Under the pieces are notes generated by a model that saw only the letters and a list, made by a program, of their open reading frames with translations, was not told where the DNA came from and made no database searches. A program made the translations under genes and the position numbers. Of a stretch of 64,000 bases of DNA, positions 45,967 to 56,934 are shown in pieces. Numbering within the stretch: position 1 is the stretch's first letter; each line of letters opens with the position of its first letter. This stretch comes from Malus domestica (lineage: Eukaryota > Streptophyta > Magnoliopsida > Rosales > Rosaceae): NCBI RefSeq assembly GCF_042453785.1, contig NC_091675.1:2058501-2122500 (forward strand), written 5' to 3'.

Positions 45967-48900
45967 TATGTTATCTTTAGTATTATTTGATCAATGATCA
46001 ATGTTTCATATCAGATGCATCCCAAAATTTCGTGGTTATGACGTCTGACTCGGTCAAAGAAAGATGTGCTATCTGCTTCTGAATGGGGTTCCGTGGTTAT
46101 TGGTTTAAGTTTTCATCTCCTATTCTCAGAGAGCTTTTGAAATTATTTGGGCAATATTCTTTGCAGATGCATTTTAAATCTAGGTTGGATATGGAATCTC
46201 ACTTTGTTCAAGGGGAAAGGGGTGCTTTTAAGGGGGATTTCCTTTATCTTTTAAATGTCCATTCTTAGATGTTGTATCCAATCTTGCGCCATGAGTTGAG
46301 CATTGTTTCTGTATGCAGACACATTCTATCCTCCATCCGTATATGGCAAGCAGAGGAAGGAGGGCAGTCTGAGGGGGTTTGAGCGGTTTTTGCTTTTTGA
46401 TATAATATCGTACTCCTGGTTGAGATCTGAAACAGTTATTGGAACAATGTTTTTTGCAGATCGATTTCAAAATAACCTGTTTATGAAGTCTCAAGAGTGT
46501 CGGATGACAACGGTCTGCCGGTTTTTAAAGAGGGGTTAATACTTCTTGGTCTATTTCTTGATCTTGTATTTCTTAGAGCATTGCGAAATTGTTTGAGGAG
46601 TTATTTGTGCAGATGCCTTTCTATTTTGGATCGAGTCAAACTCATTAAAGGGGAGCAGTTGACTTTTAAGAGGGGGTCTTTTGTCTTACTGTCTTCTTTT
46701 CTTTGCTTGGCTTCAGTTGTTTGAGCAATGTTTTTTCTATGCAGACACGTCCCGACATTAGTTTGTACGTGGTGTGCAAGTTTAGTGAAGGAGAGTGGGC
46801 TGCTTCTGAAAGGGGGGATTTCCATAGTTCCTGTCTTATGAATTTGTTTTTGGTTTTTGAGATGCTGAACCATTATACGGTCACTGTTCTATTGCAGATG
46901 CCAAACTCTTTTGTCTCACTCAGTTGAATGAAAAACGGGGCTGCCTGCTTTTAGGATGGAGTCAGATACTCTTTGGCCTTTTTTTCTATTCTAAGTTGTT
47001 CTTATGAGATCTTTATGATTTTATTTTATTTTTTTAGTTTATAAATTTGCTCTATGTTTGAGAGTACTTTTTTTATGCAGAGACATCCCAACTTCTGTCT
47101 GGGTTCAACTTTGTTGAAGGGGAGCATACTGCTTTTTGAAGGGGTTTGGGTTCTTGGCTTATGATTTGATTTCGTATTGCTTGGGGATTGTTTGCCGTGC
47201 AGATTTTTTTAGCTTGGAGTCTATCGTATGTCTACTTTATGGAACCGTCCTCACATTTGGTTTGCTATCCATCTGTTATCCTTCACCGTTTTCATAGAAA
47301 GATTTTCTTCAGTTTACGCTTCTTTGCTTCATTGTCTTCTGGCTCTGGTTTTATGCATCTTGGCTTGGTTTATGTTCAAATACTGCACAGCCTGATGTAC
47401 GACTGATGGGATTCACAACTATTTGAGAGATGCTGAAGTTTGTTTGGCTATTTAAATTTAAAGAATTTTCCTTGGATAAGATCCGGCATTTTCATTTCAG
47501 ATGCAGTTGTCTTTAAACACAGTTACCCTCCTGTGGTTTGATTTCAGGAGGGAGTATGATGCTTCTTTTCTTGTGATTAGTTTTTTCTTTAAACCGCTGT
47601 AAGATGTGATTCTAAATGTATGCAGTGATGGGGCGGAGCCTTATTTCATTGGATCCTAGAGGAGTATGGACTGCTTATAAAATGGAGTTTGTTGCATCAT
47701 GGCTTTGATTTTCAAGATGGCACTATACATGGACCGAAGTGATGAATTCTGGTTTTGTTACATCAACTGTCGTGAATTTTGGTTTTGTTTCAACAACTAT
47801 GTTCTCTTGCAGTGGTCTTGTGCTGAATAATCTTAATTATCGTGGAGTTTGGGGTTGGACTGACTCATTGTCTTCTACTTAGGCCGGCCAGAATTCTTTT
47901 GGGAGTTTAAGGCACAGATTAAGAGGTTCATGCTTTCTGGCTTATCAAGTTATCGTTTTATTTGTTATCTTGTCAAAGTTCATACGTCTGGCAGCTATGT
48001 GGAGATGCATTCCTGCAGAGGGCCCTTGCTAGAAACTCATAGAGTTGGTGTTTAAATGTGAACTATCTGGCAGTATTTTTTGGGATATGATTATGCAGTA
48101 TGGATTTTACTTTTCATGAATGAGTGCAGTGTGTCATATTCATGTTGATGGAACTGCTCTTTGAAGATGTCGTGGAGTTCGGTTCTTTTCTATAGAGTTC
48201 ATTGTTTCCCTGTTTTTCATTGAAGATGTCGTGCAGATGTAACTTAGGTGATGTCTGGTCTATTGATGACGTTGTTGGTGTGCAGGTTGTATTTCAAAAA
48301 GTAATGTAAATGTCATGTCATTTTGTATGTGCAACGTGAAGATAGGGATGAAAATGTTCCTGGATTAACATTTTAACTAATCAAAGTGATTAATATTTTT
48401 AATTGTGGGTTAACTCTGAAAGGAGCCGCATGAAGTGCATCAATAATTTACAGTGAATTGATGGGTGTCTGCAATTGGCGTCTAAAGATATTGAATTGGA
48501 ATATAAAGCTAAAATAAGGTCAAAGCACGTAAGGGGAATGAAGGAATGCTTGGTTCGAATTGTAAGTTAAAGCCATTCTCTGATTTTGTTTTAATTGTTA
48601 TTGCTAAATGACATGCATGATATTTTGCTACAAAAATCATGATATATTTTACGTCAAAAGCACTCTGTTTTATTTCGTGTTCTAATTGTCGGTCCCATTG
48701 TTTGGGTTTATTGCGGTGAATTCATTCTACGACATTTCTCTTGAACTGGATTTTGTTGTTTGTTTTTAACATTGTTTTCCGTCATGCATCATTTGATCGT
48801 TTGATATATAAATGAGATCTGCATTAGTTGTTAGTTACTGGTCCTTATTGCTCTACTCTTACGTTGTTTGGAAGATTTTCACCGATCAAGTTTTGTACTG

Positions 48901-49060
48901 CCTGAATAGGTTTAGCCGCATGATTTGTTTTGTCTCTCATCTCTTGGGTGTTTTTTAAAACATGGATAACATGCAAAAAAGAAAAAAACGGTGAATAACA
49001 AATTGTTTGATTCGTGTCTATCATCTCTTGTGTCTATACTCTGCTGTGTGTGCATTTGTT

Positions 49061-49095
49061 GTTAGGTTAGGTTAGGTTAGGTTAGGTTAGGTTAG
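49061..49095 (+). repeat. (GTTAG)7 simple repeat
   Basis: Seven exact GTTAG units directly abut the tRNA-like element. In the other register this is TTAGG, not the plant telomere unit TTTAGGG. Confidence 0.95.
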
Positions 49096-49194
49096 AGGGA
49101 TGTAGCTCAAAATGGTAGAGCACTCAGAGCTTGTAATTTGTAAAAGTTACATGGTGTACCTGAGAAGATCAAGGTTCGAATCCTTGCGTCCCTG
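49096..49194 (+). tRNA. tRNA-like gene or pseudo-tRNA with intron-like insert
   Basis: All canonical helices can be drawn: acceptor AGGGATG (49096-49102) with CGTCCCT (49187-49193), D-arm GCTC/GAGC, anticodon stem CTCAG/CTGAG, and T-arm CAAGG-TTCGAAT-CCTTG with a perfect B box (GGTTCGAATCC). The A box TAGCTCAAAATGG is good. Between the anticodon-stem strands lie 32 bases instead of 7, which can form an internal TGTAA/TTACA hairpin, like a pre-tRNA intron. Against a working tRNA, no T is found at the position expected for U33, so the anticodon cannot be assigned. No CCA is encoded, as is normal for plants. Confidence 0.45.
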
Positions 49195-49480
49195 CATTGC
49201 TCTTTGTTGCATGAACAAGTGATGTGGAACTTGTAGTGTGTATAATGCATCTGTTTGTGTTCTGCAAGACTAAGAAGTGCCTCACTGTTTCAGCATTCTG
49301 TGCAAACGGGAGAGAGAGCTAAAGCTTGTGTCTTGGGGCCGTTGGGGGAAGAAAAGGATTGGCATCCCAGGCACACTGAAAGCATGATGGCCTTGGAGGA
49401 AGGAAACATCAACGTCAAGTATGAAGAAGTAAACTGGTGCTGCTCTTAAGCAAAATCTAGACTGGTTTTCTTAGTTTCTG

Positions 49481-50115
49481 TAATGCTCACTTTTGCCAGT
49501 TTTTGTACATATGAGTGTTCTCTTTCGGTTTATTATTTTGGGCTTCCAAGAAGTTGTACACGCTTTACTTTCTTCAGTAACAATTTGATCCAAATCGGTA
49601 ATTGCGCAAACATGTTGGCCCAAATATTTTCTGGCTACTCACGGCGGCAGCAGTTAGGGATTCAGTTTTGGATAGGGAGAATAAGTTGATGAGAATCAAA
49701 ACATTAATATCAGCAATTGACAAAAAGGAAAACTCCCCATATGTAGGAAATGGGGAATATCGGTGGGGAAGGGGATCGTTTGAAAATGCTTTTAAAACGT
49801 TTATGGTGAAATCAATTTTCGATTTAAGTGTTTTTTTGGAAGAAGTTTTAGCTTTGTACTAAAAATTGGTTTCAAAATATTTTCACCAAAGACAATTTAA
49901 TCATTTTAAAAAGTACTTCTAAACGAACTCATTATCATTAAGTATGATTTAATGGTATTCTTTTATATCTGTAAGTGAAATGTAATAGTTTGAAATATTT
50001 TGAATGACAAGTTGAATGAATATGTTTTTTTACGTTGCATCATTATTTCAAAGAAAAGAGAATTTAGCTTATCACTTTGTGTTTATGATTTCTTGGTGGT
50101 TCCTTAACCTTCAAT
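49481..50115. other. Intergenic DNA between the modular locus and Cassandra LTR
   Basis: AT-rich. A stretch at about 49785-49930 has AAAGTGCTT/TTTAAGTG-like sequence reminiscent of decayed hAT-type MITEs, without clear ends. No gene recognised. Confidence 0.45.
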
Positions 50116-50120
50116 CATTT

Positions 50121-50400
50121 TGTAACTTCCCACATCGATCAGGGGTGTGGATATCTATACCTTATATGTATATTCTCATCTCTACTTAGCACGAGATTTT
50201 TTTGGACCTCACTGGCTTCAGGTTCCGTAGGAACTCCGAAGTTAAACGAGTTCACACGAAAGTAATCTCATGATGGGTGATCTAATGAGAAGTTCTCGTG
50301 TGAGTTCCTAGAAACAAAACTATGAGGACGTGGTCGGGATCTAAAACGGACAATATCGTGCTATCGCGGAGTCGAGCCCAGAATATGATGGGATGTGACA
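50121..50400 (+). mobile_element. Cassandra-type (TRIM) solo LTR, second copy
   Basis: Runs from TGTAACTTCCCACATCG to GGGATGTGACA, 280 bp. The 5S-rRNA-like core (GGAACTCCGAAGTTAAACG, then ATGATGGGTGATC and AGTTCTCGTG) is obvious. Near-matching 5 bp flanks (CATTT at 50116-50120, CATTC at 50401-50405) support insertion. Only one LTR is present. It is oriented opposite to the copy at 7498-7741 and retains a longer right end. It is a fossil, somewhat diverged. Confidence 0.9.
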
Positions 50401-50405
50401 CATTC

Positions 50406-50817
50406 AGTCCAAAGTTCAAATTGAATCAGATTCCATTTATGCGAAGTAAGGGGATAATTTGGCTGTAACTAAAAAGTAAGGGCTTCGACCAATTAAAAAA
50501 AAAAAAATATATATATATATATATAAGGGCTTTTTGGTAAAAAAATAAATAGTAGGGGCTTTAACGTGCCGACACATTTATTATTACCGTTTGACGTTCG
50601 ACCCGTACCCGACGCATTTCGGGTCCTCTTAGTCCAAACTCGAAACTTCCGTACACCCAGCAGACCCAGCAAAGGTTGTGCAGTGCCAACTTGTACTTTC
50701 GCATTTTCGTCTCGCACCTTCTTATTTTATTTGTATTTATCCGGCAGTCTTTTATTTTACCATTAAATTACAGCAGAGTCCGATTGAGATCCACCCAGTG
50801 CAGCACCACCACCGGCG
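50406..50817. other. Promoter and 5'UTR region of the SEC3 gene
   Basis: Contains an A-run and (AT)n near 50494-50526, then a GC-richer leader before the start codon at 50818. No separate gene is supported; the short open frames overlapping the start are shadows. Confidence 0.5.
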
Positions 50818-53800
50818 ATGGCGAAATCGAGCGCAGACGACCAGGAGCTGCGGCGGGCCTGCGAGGCCGCCATCGAAAGCACCAAGCAGAGCGTCGTTGT
50901 GTCCATCCGCGTGGCCAAGAGCCGTGGGATCTGGGGCAAGACCCACAAGCTCGGCCGCGACATGGCCAAACCTAGGGTTCTCGCACTTTCCGGTACGCAG
51001 TTGAATTCTATTTTCGTCCCTGTACTTTCAATCGATTAAACCGTATGCGCTGTGGAAAATTGCAAGGGAAATTAAGCTTTTGTAAAGATTCACACTGCAG
51101 ACTTCGTTTTCACTTGTCTAATTGTTAGAATCTTTTCTTTTCACTCTTTTGGATTGATTATAATGTCTCCAGATTGCGAAAGATAATCGGAATGGGGTTG
51201 AATGGATGGTAATGTATTTAGGTGCTTAGACTAGGGTTTAGGGTCTCCAGATTGCGAAAGATAATCGGAATGGGGTTGAATGGATGGTAATGTATTTAGG
51301 TGCTTATACTAGGGTTTAGGGTCTCCAGATTGCGAAAGATAATCGGAATGGGGTTGAATGGATGTTAATGTATTTGGGTGCTTAGAGTGGACAATTTCAA
51401 GAAATATAACTTTTGACTGATGTGTTTTATTCACAAGATTGTATGCATTGGTCAATCTTACAGGGAAGATAATAAATTTTTGAACTTGCCGAGTCATTTA
51501 TCTGCTTTAAGGATGTAGCTAGAACTAGGTTTTACTACGATAATGTTGCAAATCAGCACGGTGGGTTGTCGGACGAAGACTTCAAAGCATTGTCTTAGTG
51601 CATATTTTAAGGGTTGGAAGATAACTTTAGTTACTTCTCGCAGAATCATTAAACAGGACTGTACAAGGCATGCCGAGCATTAGATGGTGCAGTAATGATT
51701 TTTATCAGTGAGGTTGATTCGAGAATTGTGAGCTGACTTGTAGGTGTTCTAGGGGTTAGTCTACATTTTTTTTCTTCTCTTACTACACTTTTAATAACTC
51801 GAATTTTGCCACTAATGTATCACTATGATAATGGATAATAGATGGTGAATAATGGATAATGGATAGTGGATACTACTACACTTTTCTTCTCTTACTACAC
51901 TATCTGATTGTTCTAAAATGTGACAGCCATTCAATATCACATGAGGGGAAATTAAAAGACTCGTCTTTCCTAGCTTAGGTCATGGCCTGTATATGTGTGC
52001 ATAACTACAAATTCCCACTCTAGTATAAATATTCAGGCAGATGCAGATCACTGTGGGCACCTTAGTCGTACTTAATTTGTGTTGGTGACCACCCTTTGTT
52101 GTTTGTGCAGTAAAAACCAAAGGCCAGAGGACTCAAGCCTTTCTCCGAGTCTTAAAATATTCTACTGGAGGAGTCCTTGAGGTGAAGTCCTTAACAGATA
52201 TGTCTTATTTTGTGCTGTAAAGTTGGGCTTAATTAGGGACTGGGATTATGATTTTCAATTACTCAGAAATTTTCTTTTACTGCAGCCTGCAAAGTTATAC
52301 AAACTAAAGCATCTTTCAAAGGTGGAGGTTTTAACAAACGACCCTAGTGGGTGTACTTTTACTCTGGTAGGTAGTGCTCCATCTTCCATGTGTCTATGCT
52401 CTATATACATGCTGGGAATTTGTGCAAAGAAATAGGGTTCGGTCAATTAAGAAAAACAAGAAACAATGTTTGAGAAAAGTTTCAGTCCCATCCTCCATTT
52501 TAGTCTGACTGAATTTCTTGTAGGGTTTTGATAATCTTAGGAGTCAAAGTGTTGCTCCTCCTCAATGGACCATGCGAAATATTGATGACAGGTATGCCAT
52601 GGAGAACACCTATTTGGATGTTATCCTCCAGTAAACAAATTGATAAGATTCTGATAATTGGTTTTCTTTTTCTTTTCTGTGTAGGAACCGGCTTTTACTT
52701 TGTATTTTAAACATATGCAAAGATGCACTGGGTCATCTTCCTAAAGTTGTTGGTATAGATGTGGTGGAGATGGCTCTTTGGGCTAAGGTGCATATGATGA
52801 ATTTATACACCTGTATTGGTTTTTATGTACAGATTGGATTGCATGATATTTGTAATTGAAGATTTCACTTCCTTTGGAATCACTAATCATGGTTACAACT
52901 TTATGATGATAATTTTCTGTCAATGTGAATTTCTTTTTTTTTTCTTTTTGTTTTATTTTATGTCACTACGTAGAATTATTAGTACATACACTTCTCCTAG
53001 TTTTGGCTTCATGCTGTTGAAACTCTATTTATTAGTTGTTAGTTTGTTAAATTATTATTTGCAGTTAATTTTTGCCCAACTTTTTGTAAACAATGATTTA
53101 GGAAAATACACCGGCAGTCACTAGTCAAGTAAAGGAGCAAATGGGACCTGCTGCATCAACAGTAACTGAAAGTGACTTGAAAGTAACTGTTGAAAAAGAA
53201 CTTGTCTCCCAAGCTGAGGAAGAGGACATGGAGGCACTTTTGGGAACGTATGTACCATATCCTTATTTCTGATGTTACAAAGAAAATGTTTGTGCTTCGT
53301 TTCATTGTCCTTTTTGGGATATTGGTACCATAAGATTTTAATTGAAGTGATGCCTGTTTGCAAAAGTAGAATTATTTGATTGTTTTGAAGATCTTCTGTA
53401 ATTTCTTTTATCAGAAAACATAGCTATATACTATATTTTCCTTTGTTTGAGGTGGTCTCCCTATACAAAGGTCTTATGTCATTTCCTGATTAGAAATTAG
53501 ACTGATAGACAAAACCTTGGTTTAGTACGTGCTTAGTTCATGATACCTTCTGCATTGATGCCTGCCAAGAGTTCAATGACCAACTGGGGAATCCTAAATT
53601 GTCCCACCCTAGTCGATTACGGCTTTCTGTTTTTGAATGTTATCTATTGGTTGGGTTTGACAACTTCCAAATGGCAGGCATCAAATGCCATGTATTTATA
53701 GGGTGCTCTTAGTCACTCCTTAGTTGAATTACGTTGGAAATATCTTGATATAGTTATGAATTCTTTTGATTGTGGGTGTGTTATGCAGTTATGTCATGGG

Positions 53801-56800
53801 TATTGGTGAAGCAGAAGCATTTTCTGAAAGGTTGAAGAGGGAGCTTCTGGCTTTGGAAGCAGCAAATGTGCATGCCATTTTGGAAAGTGAACCTTTGATA
53901 GACGAGGTGACTATTGCTATTCAGTTTTGTTGAATACGATGAAGTTTGCTGCATTTCTTCTTTTTTATGTTTTTAAGTTAATGTCCTTTATGTTCTTTGT
54001 TTGTTGCTTGGTTTCACTCTTCCCAAACAAAGTCAAGATTTTCAATCTTCATTTTTTACCTCTCAATATCACTACGGTCAAAGTCTATTGTCTTGTCACC
54101 CATGTTACTGTATGATATAAATGGCGCTCGACAGGTCTAAGGATGCTAGTTATTGATTTTTAGCATGGATGTTTTTGCATTCATCTTCTGACCTTGTCCT
54201 GTTTACATTCTTCAACTTGCTTTTGCATAAAATGTGTTGCTATTTTACTCTTAGAAACTTTATTCATCTGTTTCAGTTACTTGCATACATTGCTTTAACA
54301 TTGTCAATGTGAGATTGCTGTGCATGCTACTTTTACCTGCTTCTAGGACATTGATTGGTGGTTGTCTATTTCTTTGAAGATATGTGTTATTTATATATTC
54401 CATTATGGGCCTTGTAGGTATTGCAAGGGCTTGAGGCAGCAACGAATTGTGTCGATGACATGGACGAATGGTTAGGAATCTTTAATGTGAAACTCAGACA
54501 CATGAGAGAAGACATTGAATCGGTAGGGACTCTAGCTACCTTTTAAGTTTTTAGATTTTCCTCTTTTATGGACTACAGTATTATTTCCAATGCAGTTCAG
54601 GGGAAAATTTTCTTTTTTTTTAAAATTTTTTTTTCATCTTATTCTTATGAATAATGGAACAAACATACTGTCTAAGTCGACGAATTTAGCCATGTACATC
54701 TAGTCAAAGCTTCCATTTGCTTGCTTATGGCATTGTATGTAAAAATATTAACGATAATTTCTGTGGTGATTTTAGTTTCCTTTACCCCCTTATACTTTTA
54801 CCATATTACATCCAATATAAAGTTGTTTAATTTAATTTTTTTTCCCAAGAAACTTTCTGATGGTATTTTGTTTAGTCTTGTTGATTAAAAGTGTATTGAT
54901 GCTAGTTCTGAGTTCGTTTCAATTTCCTCACGGTTCTGACTAATAAATGGTTGTTCTGTATGCCATGACATAACATAGTTTTATGATACTAGTGCTGGAT
55001 GTATAAATGTTTTTTATGTGAATACCTGTTAACTTTTTTCTGTTGCAATGTCCAGATAGAAACCCGCAATAACAAGTTGGAGATGCAATCTGTAAATAAT
55101 AGGGCACTCATTTATGAACTCGATAAGCTCCTTCTAGGTTTGCGTGTTCCTTCTCAGGTATGTTTTCCATCTGTTTAGCTGTGAGAGATAACTGGTTAGT
55201 TTTAACTTTGGCAACTTGTTTAGGCGTACTGTCTTTCTAATGGCGTTTCATTTGTGTAGTATGCAGCATGCTTGACAGGAGGTTCATTCGATGAAGCACG
55301 TATGCTTCAAAACATAGAAGCATGTGAGTGGTTGGCTGGTGCTTTACGCAGTCTTGAAGTACCTAACTTGGATCCCATCTATGCAAATATGCGGGCTGTA
55401 TGCATTCTGCCCTTCACATTTGTTTCATTTTTTTTCAACAATTTGTGGCCAGATGTATGAACTTTAGAGTTCCCTCTCATTACTGAGGTGCTAGATTGAT
55501 AGCTGTTTTGATTTTTGATATTGGAAACCCCATTGTGTTTATAGTTGTAATTGAAATTCTTAAAGGTTAAAGAGAAGCGAGCAGAACTTGAAAAATTGAA
55601 ATCTACATTTGTCAGAAGAGCTTCTGAGTTCTTGCGAAATTACTTTGCTAGTTTGGTGGATTTTATGATAAGCGACAAGAGCTACTTTTCTCAGGTGGAC
55701 TTATCGTACTTGGGCTTTTATAAATATAATCAAAATTGTTCATTTCCGGTGTACAAGTCTTAATGCTCACTATTGTGCTTGTTTTAAATAGCGGGGGCAG
55801 CTGAAAAGGCCTGATCATGCTGATCTACGGTACAAATGCAGAACGTATGCTCGCCTTCTGCAACATTTGAAGGTCAAATTTTAGCTTAATTGCATTAACT
55901 ATTAGGATTTTTGTTGTTTCTACTTGTGCATATGTACCGGTGTGTTTTTCCCTAAGTTTATTCTCCCCGCTTTGCATTTTCAGAGTCTTGATAACAATTG
56001 CATGGGCACTTTGAGGAAGGCATATTGTAGCTCCCTCAACTTGCTTCTTCGTCGTGAGGTGAGAATCACAACCTTATATTCTATTCTAACATATATATGT
56101 GTTAGAAATGTATTATTTGGTTGCTGCTTTTATCAGTTATCTTTAATTTTGTCTCATATGAAAAACCTTCTCATGAGCAACCAGATTTTGGTTTTCCATC
56201 TGATCACCAGACTTTCTGATAAGATTGTGATATGGTTTGGTCGTTCAATGTAGAATAAACTTGTAATAATTTAAACTAAAATGGTGGTGTATTCAACATT
56301 GCATCAATAACCTAATCAAATAATTCTTGTTCTCGAAATAAACTTTTGTAATCCTCAGACAGTTAAGTAGTTTGATCAGTTTGAAAGTTTGAGTATATAA
56401 TTTGATACCTACAGGCTCGTGAATTTGCAAATGAGCTTCGTGCTAGTACAAAGGCATCAAGAAATCCAACCGTCTGGCTTGAAGGGTCTGGTCAAAATGC
56501 GAATGCTGCAGACACTTCTACTGTTTCTGAAGCTTATTCCAAGATGCTTACAATTTTTATCCCACTCCTTGTAGATGAGGTTAAAATGGAGTTATATAAT
56601 GGTTTCTTTAATCTACATAACTCATATTTACATAATGCATATCTCCGTATTAAATGTCTATTTTGCAATGGCTCAATTGCAGAGTTCTTTCTTTGCGCAC
56701 TTTATGTGCTTTGAAGTTCCAGCACTTGTTCCTCCAGGGGGTACTGCTAATGGAGATAAATATGATGACACCAATGACGATGATTTGGGAATCATGGACA

Positions 56801-56903
56801 TTGATGACAATGACAGCAAAGCTGGTAATTTACACTACCATGCTGTAATTCCCTATGTACTTTTGATCATATTTTACACTGTCTGCAATGGGATGTTTCT
56901 GCT

Positions 56904-56934
<31 letters not shown>

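Larger units (their letters stand above)
41998..49480 (+). ncRNA. Candidate long non-coding RNA gene of about two dozen repeated mini-exon modules
   Basis: Behind a TATA box, the region repeats one layout: a T-rich lead often containing GAGCAATG, a (T)GCAG or ATCAG acceptor, a 42-85 base block, then a GGGG|GTTTG-like donor. The blocks share a core resembling GGAGTCTCACTTTGTTAAAGG, then GAACAGGGCTGCTT and AAGAGGGG. Block starts read by eye include 43365, 43603, 43750, 43920, 44054, 44218, 44385, 44531, 44717, 44881, 45048, 45194, 45380, 45540, 45706, 45851, 46015, 46167, 46319, 46460, 46613, 46745, 46898 and 47081. Intervening stretches of mostly 70-110 bases fit plant introns. No continuous protein frame spans the blocks. 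A possible last exon lies near 49260-49480. I recognise no family. It could be a spliced lncRNA, a host for small RNAs, or an untranscribed repeat array. Confidence 0.5.

Noticed and set aside
48330-48425. Possible C/D snoRNA (GATGAAA ... CTGA) downstream of the modules
   Set aside because: The C box is imperfect, the terminal stem is weak and no guide complementarity could be judged by eye.
49061-49095. GTTAG repeat as an interstitial telomere
   Set aside because: The plant telomere unit is TTTAGGG; this pentamer is only a simple repeat.
49255-49449. 64-codon frame in the last exon-like part of the modular locus (ends EEVNWCCS)
   Set aside because: It is a single short frame with no family resemblance; the upstream modules do not join to it in frame. 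It was left as part of the non-coding locus.
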